Shown here: positions 4,775-7,285 of the stretch, piece by piece
Layout of the letters: each line of letters starts with the position of its first letter
Numbering within the stretch: the stretch's first letter is position 1
Assembly: GCA_964405975.1 (NCBI GenBank)
Contig: CAYOPW010000083.1
Location: 1-7,285, forward strand
Length of the DNA: 7,285 nt
Reading direction: 5' to 3'
Source of the DNA: Hyphomicrobium_A sp964405975
Lineage (GTDB): Bacteria; Pseudomonadota; Alphaproteobacteria; Rhizobiales; Hyphomicrobiaceae
Notes under the pieces: model-generated
What the model was told of the DNA's origin: nothing
What the model saw: the letters and a program-made list of their open reading frames with translations, nothing else
Databases searched by the model: none
Program-made: the position numbers and the translations under genes

Positions 4775-4910
4775 GACAAATTTCCCCCCTGTGCGGCTGC
4801 GAAGCGCCAGCACGTCAACAGTGTACTCGTTCCCCCAACCCGACTTCGAGGGTCATCGTTTTTAGGACCAACCGAAAACGGATTTCGCGCCAACTATCAC
4901 CGGGTGTGCA
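4775..4910. promoter_or_regulatory. Shared divergent promoter region, DUF805 pair / phosphoesterase
   Basis: This 136-nt spacer lies between divergent starts at 4774 (minus) and 4911 (plus), so both promoters should be here unless start sites are more distant. A CGTTTT/AAAACG inverted repeat (4857-4862 with 4875-4880, 12-nt spacer) lies 30-54 nt before the phosphoesterase start. No well-formed -35/-10 pair was identified. Confidence 0.4.
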
Positions 4911-6212
4911 ATGTCTGCAAGCTTATATTTGATCAGTGATCTGCACATTGGCGGCGAGGAAGCGCTCAGCGTTTGCGACTTCGAAGACGAGCTGATCGCA
5001 TTTCTCAAACGTCTTGAGCAGGAAGACGGTGACAAGGAACTTGTCATCGCTGGCGATGCATTCGGGCTCTGGGAATACATGCACGTCAGCGGCCCGGAGA
5101 AACTCAATGCCGTCATCAAACAATTTCCCCGCATCTTCGAGGCGTTCCGTAGTGCGGGAAAGAAGATGAAAATTACTCTGATCCCGGGCAACCACGACTA
5201 CGAGTTGGCCTGCTACGACGACTGCGTCGAGATCTTGAAGCCCTACAATATTCACCTGGAACAGGTGACCTCGATCATCCGTGAAGTTGCAGGCAAGAAG
5301 ATCTGGATCGAGCACGGCATGCAAAGAGACCCTTTCAACACCATGCCGCAGTTCGGAAATCCCTATGCGCAACCGGTTGGCTTTTACATCACGACCTATT
5401 TTGTCGGTAACGCGGGGCTCTACTCGAAGCTGGGGCGCTACAATTGGCTCAAAGATCTCCAGTCGGTGTACCCGAACGAAATGGTGCCGAGTTGGCTGCT
5501 CTCCAACTACTTCTACAAGGAAATGAATCCTATCCTGCGGTGGCTGCTTCTGCCGTTCCTGGTGTTCTTCGGTCTATCCGTGTTTGTGTTCGCGGGCGCT
5601 GTGCTGGAGTGGCTCGGCATAACCAACACAAACATCTTTCTGAATAATTTCTTATTCTCCTCACTCGGTTTGCTTGGCAGCCTGTTGCAGCTATTCCTCA
5701 TCATCAATGCTGTCTTGTTCGTTGTGGTTCTGATCGTTGCAATTCCACTCTTCCTGATAACGCGCGACGTTCGCAGCACGCTTCAGCGATTTAACATTCT
5801 CGTCGACGAGGGTGATCTAAGTGTCCAGAAAGAGGAGAATTATCTGAACGCGGCCAGGGACGTGTTCGAGAAGGATCCCGATACTGTCATCTTCATTTAC
5901 GGTCACACGCATCAGCCCTCTCTAACAAAGCTAGGTGAGCGTGTTGTCATAAACACAGGTACGTGGCTGAAACGGCTGGACTATGTGCCGGCCCGGCTTT
6001 TGTATATGCCCGGAATTTTTGTCCCATCGTATTGTTTGAACTACTTCAAGATTAGCGAAGCCGACAGCCGGATCGTCATTGACTACGGCATATTTGAAAA
6101 GGATCACGGACAGGAATTGGATCTGCTGCAGCGGCTGCTGTCCGCGAGAGCGGCTGTCGATGCTAAGGATCCTATTCCGCGCCGGACGCTGCTCGATGTC
6201 TCCAAGATCTGA
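4911..6212 (+). CDS. Membrane-embedded calcineurin-like metallophosphoesterase
   Basis: This 433-residue protein belongs to the calcineurin-like metallophosphoesterases, which hydrolyse phosphomono- or phosphodiesters with two metal ions. Ligand motifs appear in order: DLH (Asp10, His12), GD (Asp49), GNHD (Asn94, His95), EHG (His135) and GHTH (His332, His334). The second motif reads GDAFGLWE rather than the usual GDxxD. Between the fourth and fifth motifs sits a hydrophobic insert: one membrane segment at about 209-231 and a second region at about 246-284, long enough for a hairpin. The start of the fold (DLHIGG, GDxF) recalls UDP-2,3-diacylglucosamine hydrolase LpxH, but the length and the insert are unlike it, so I do not assign that reaction. 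The substrate is probably membrane-associated, such as a lipid or lipid-linked sugar phosphate (inference). The ATG has only a weak ribosome binding site. It is divergent from the DUF805 genes. Confidence 0.9.
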   Translation: MSASLYLISDLHIGGEEALSVCDFEDELIAFLKRLEQEDGDKELVIAGDAFGLWEYMHVSGPEKLNAVIKQFPRIFEAFRSAGKKMKITLIPGNHDYELACYDDCVEILKPYNIHLEQVTSIIREVAGKKIWIEHGMQRDPFNTMPQFGNPYAQPVGFYITTYFVGNAGLYSKLGRYNWLKDLQSVYPNEMVPSWLLSNYFYKEMNPILRWLLLPFLVFFGLSVFVFAGAVLEWLGITNTNIFLNNFLFSSLGLLGSLLQLFLIINAVLFVVVLIVAIPLFLITRDVRSTLQRFNILVDEGDLSVQKEENYLNAARDVFEKDPDTVIFIYGHTHQPSLTKLGERVVINTGTWLKRLDYVPARLLYMPGIFVPSYCLNYFKISEADSRIVIDYGIFEKDHGQELDLLQRLLSARAAVDAKDPIPRRTLLDVSKI

Positions 6213-6277
6213 CCAAGCTACTCTGCTGGAGCGTGTTCTGGTCTGCGAGCAGCTGGTTAGCGGCTAGCGGTTCCTTA
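6213..6277. other. Short convergent spacer
   Basis: This 65-nt spacer lies between the ends of the phosphoesterase (plus) and the transporter (minus). Transcription must end here from both sides or overlap, but I see only a weak CTGCT/AGCAG pairing (from about 6223 to 6252) and no T-run. Confidence 0.4.
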
Positions 6278-7285
6278 CTAGGCTCCATCGTCTTTCTCTG
6301 AATTTGCCTCGGCCGGTACATCGCCTGTCTCTGAAAGAAAGGCGGCGACTACATGCGTTGAGGGGAAATTGGCAAAGACGATCATCAAGATCGCCGTGAT
6401 GGGGACGGCAAGAAACATGCCCACGATGCCCCACATCGCGCCCCAGACGAACAGCGAAAGGATCACGACAAACTGACTGAGATTAAGCGTTTTGGCAGAC
6501 AACCGCGGCTGCAAAACGTTGCCGATAAGGAATTGAATGACGCCGATGGCGGCCAGCAGGATGAGAAACGGTTTGAAGTCTCCAAACTGTAGCAAGCCAT
6601 AAAGCGAAGGGAGAGCCGTTCCGATGATTGAGCCGATGGTCGGAATGAAGTTGAGAATGAAGACAAGAAACGCCCAAAAGGCCGCGTGCTCGAGGCCAAC
6701 TGCGACCATCACTCCATAGGACAAGCCGGCGGTAAGGATGCTGACGAAGGTCATGATCCAAATGTAGCTTTGGATGTCGCGTCCTACGCGATCGAGCAGC
6801 GAACGTATTTGCTCGCGCCGCGCCTTATCGCGAACGATTGCGTTGAGCTTAATGTCGAAGAATTGCTGTTCGACCAGCAAGAAGATGACGTAGATGAAGA
6901 CCACGCCAAACTGGCTGGCAAAGTTGGTCATGGCCGAAACAATCGATGCCAGCAATTCTCCCAGCCCCAACTGTTCTGCAAGGCCTTTGATGAGCTGCTC
7001 ATGCTTCAGACCTGTGAAGGAAGCGACTTGGTCAAGCAGAAGGTTCAGGCTTTTCGCAAAGTCAGCGGAGCTGGCACCGATCGCGGTAACATTGGTGATG
7101 ACGATGGTGATGGAAAACAGGCTTGCGGCCAACATCGTCAACAGCGCGAGCACAAGAGAAAGGCCGCGAAGCGGTCCCAGCCACCGCGACCACAAGCGCT
7201 GGTAGCCCTTCGCCAGCGCGTTAATGAAGAACCAGAGCAGCAGTGCTACCGCAAGCGGGATAAGCACGCCTGCGCCATAGACCAG
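6278..7285 (-). CDS. AI-2E family membrane transporter, N-terminus outside the window
   Basis: The 335 visible residues belong to the AI-2E transporter family (PerM/TqsA/YdiK type), inner-membrane proteins described as exporters of autoinducer-2 or as ion/proton antiporters; the substrate here is unknown. The frame stays open to the window edge with no convincing start (a GTG at 7267 lies within the first membrane segment), and the family is usually 350-400 residues, so perhaps 15-50 residues are missing. Predicted membrane segments in visible numbering are about 7-23, 41-66, 118-140, 173-196, 199-219, 238-260 and 270-305 (probably two). Family signatures are NFIPTIGSIIG (212-222), QFLIGNVLQP (251-260) and WGAMWGIVGMFLAVP (281-295). 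A long extra-membrane region lies at about 67-117. The tail after residue 318 is hydrophilic and acidic. It is convergent with the phosphoesterase. Confidence 0.93.
   Translation of the reverse strand: MVYGAGVLIPLAVALLLWFFINALAKGYQRLWSRWLGPLRGLSLVLALLTMLAASLFSITIVITNVTAIGASSADFAKSLNLLLDQVASFTGLKHEQLIKGLAEQLGLGELLASIVSAMTNFASQFGVVFIYVIFLLVEQQFFDIKLNAIVRDKARREQIRSLLDRVGRDIQSYIWIMTFVSILTAGLSYGVMVAVGLEHAAFWAFLVFILNFIPTIGSIIGTALPSLYGLLQFGDFKPFLILLAAIGVIQFLIGNVLQPRLSAKTLNLSQFVVILSLFVWGAMWGIVGMFLAVPITAILMIVFANFPSTHVVAAFLSETGDVPAEANSEKDDGA

Noticed and set aside
4911..6212. Naming the phosphoesterase LpxH
   Set aside because: The first motifs resemble LpxH, but the protein is far longer than typical LpxH and carries a membrane insert and a different second motif; the reaction is not supported.
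6894..7205. 103-codon plus-strand frame
   Set aside because: Antisense to the AI-2E transporter, which shows a continuous family-like sequence with membrane segments.
1..7285. CRISPR array, tRNA/rRNA, transposase, phage or toxin-antitoxin genes
   Set aside because: I found no regularly spaced repeats, cloverleaf or rRNA-like sequence, and no recognisable mobile-element or toxin-antitoxin protein on either strand.

Overview
This window looks like a chromosomal segment of an alphaproteobacterium of the order Hyphomicrobiales, most likely a Bradyrhizobium/Nitrobacter/Afipia-type organism. The assignment rests on moderately GC-rich coding sequence, on the protein families present (a single-domain cold shock protein, two small bradyrhizobial-type hypothetical proteins, tandem DUF805 proteins), and on scattered GCGGACAT repeat fragments that I remember from genomes of this group. 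It is inference from sequence memory, not a database result.

Left part (1-2867): a possible cold/RNA-handling neighbourhood. A cold shock protein (503-715, minus) is followed 22 nt later by a small conserved hypothetical (271-480, minus). Its leader holds a perfect 10-bp complement to its own Shine-Dalgarno region, with two more stems nested inside. Next comes an 83-residue conserved hypothetical (964-1215, minus). Divergent from it is an RhlE-type DEAD-box RNA helicase (1530-2867, plus), whose start is preceded by back-to-back hairpins and lacks a clear ribosome binding site. Csp proteins and DEAD-box helicases both melt RNA structure that forms in the cold, so a shared physiological theme is plausible but unproven.

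Middle (2868-3882): a gene-sparse stretch around one secreted, charge-segregated small protein (3220-3651, plus). The flanking spacers hold hairpins, two 12-nt CGCAN4TGCG palindromes, a multi-stem 48-nt hairpin (3769-3816) and repeat fragments.

Right part (3883-7285): an envelope-related region. Two tandem DUF805 inner-membrane proteins (minus; about 39 of the last 49 residues identical) lie divergent from a calcineurin-type metallophosphoesterase (4911-6212, plus). That enzyme carries a hydrophobic membrane insert between its metal-binding motifs. A convergent AI-2E-family membrane transporter (6278-7285, minus) runs off the right edge, so its N-terminus is missing. No tRNA, rRNA, CRISPR array, transposase or phage gene was seen. 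Most of the genes are ordinary core or accessory genes; the less ordinary signals are the csp leader structure, the 3769-3816 hairpin and the membrane-embedded phosphoesterase.
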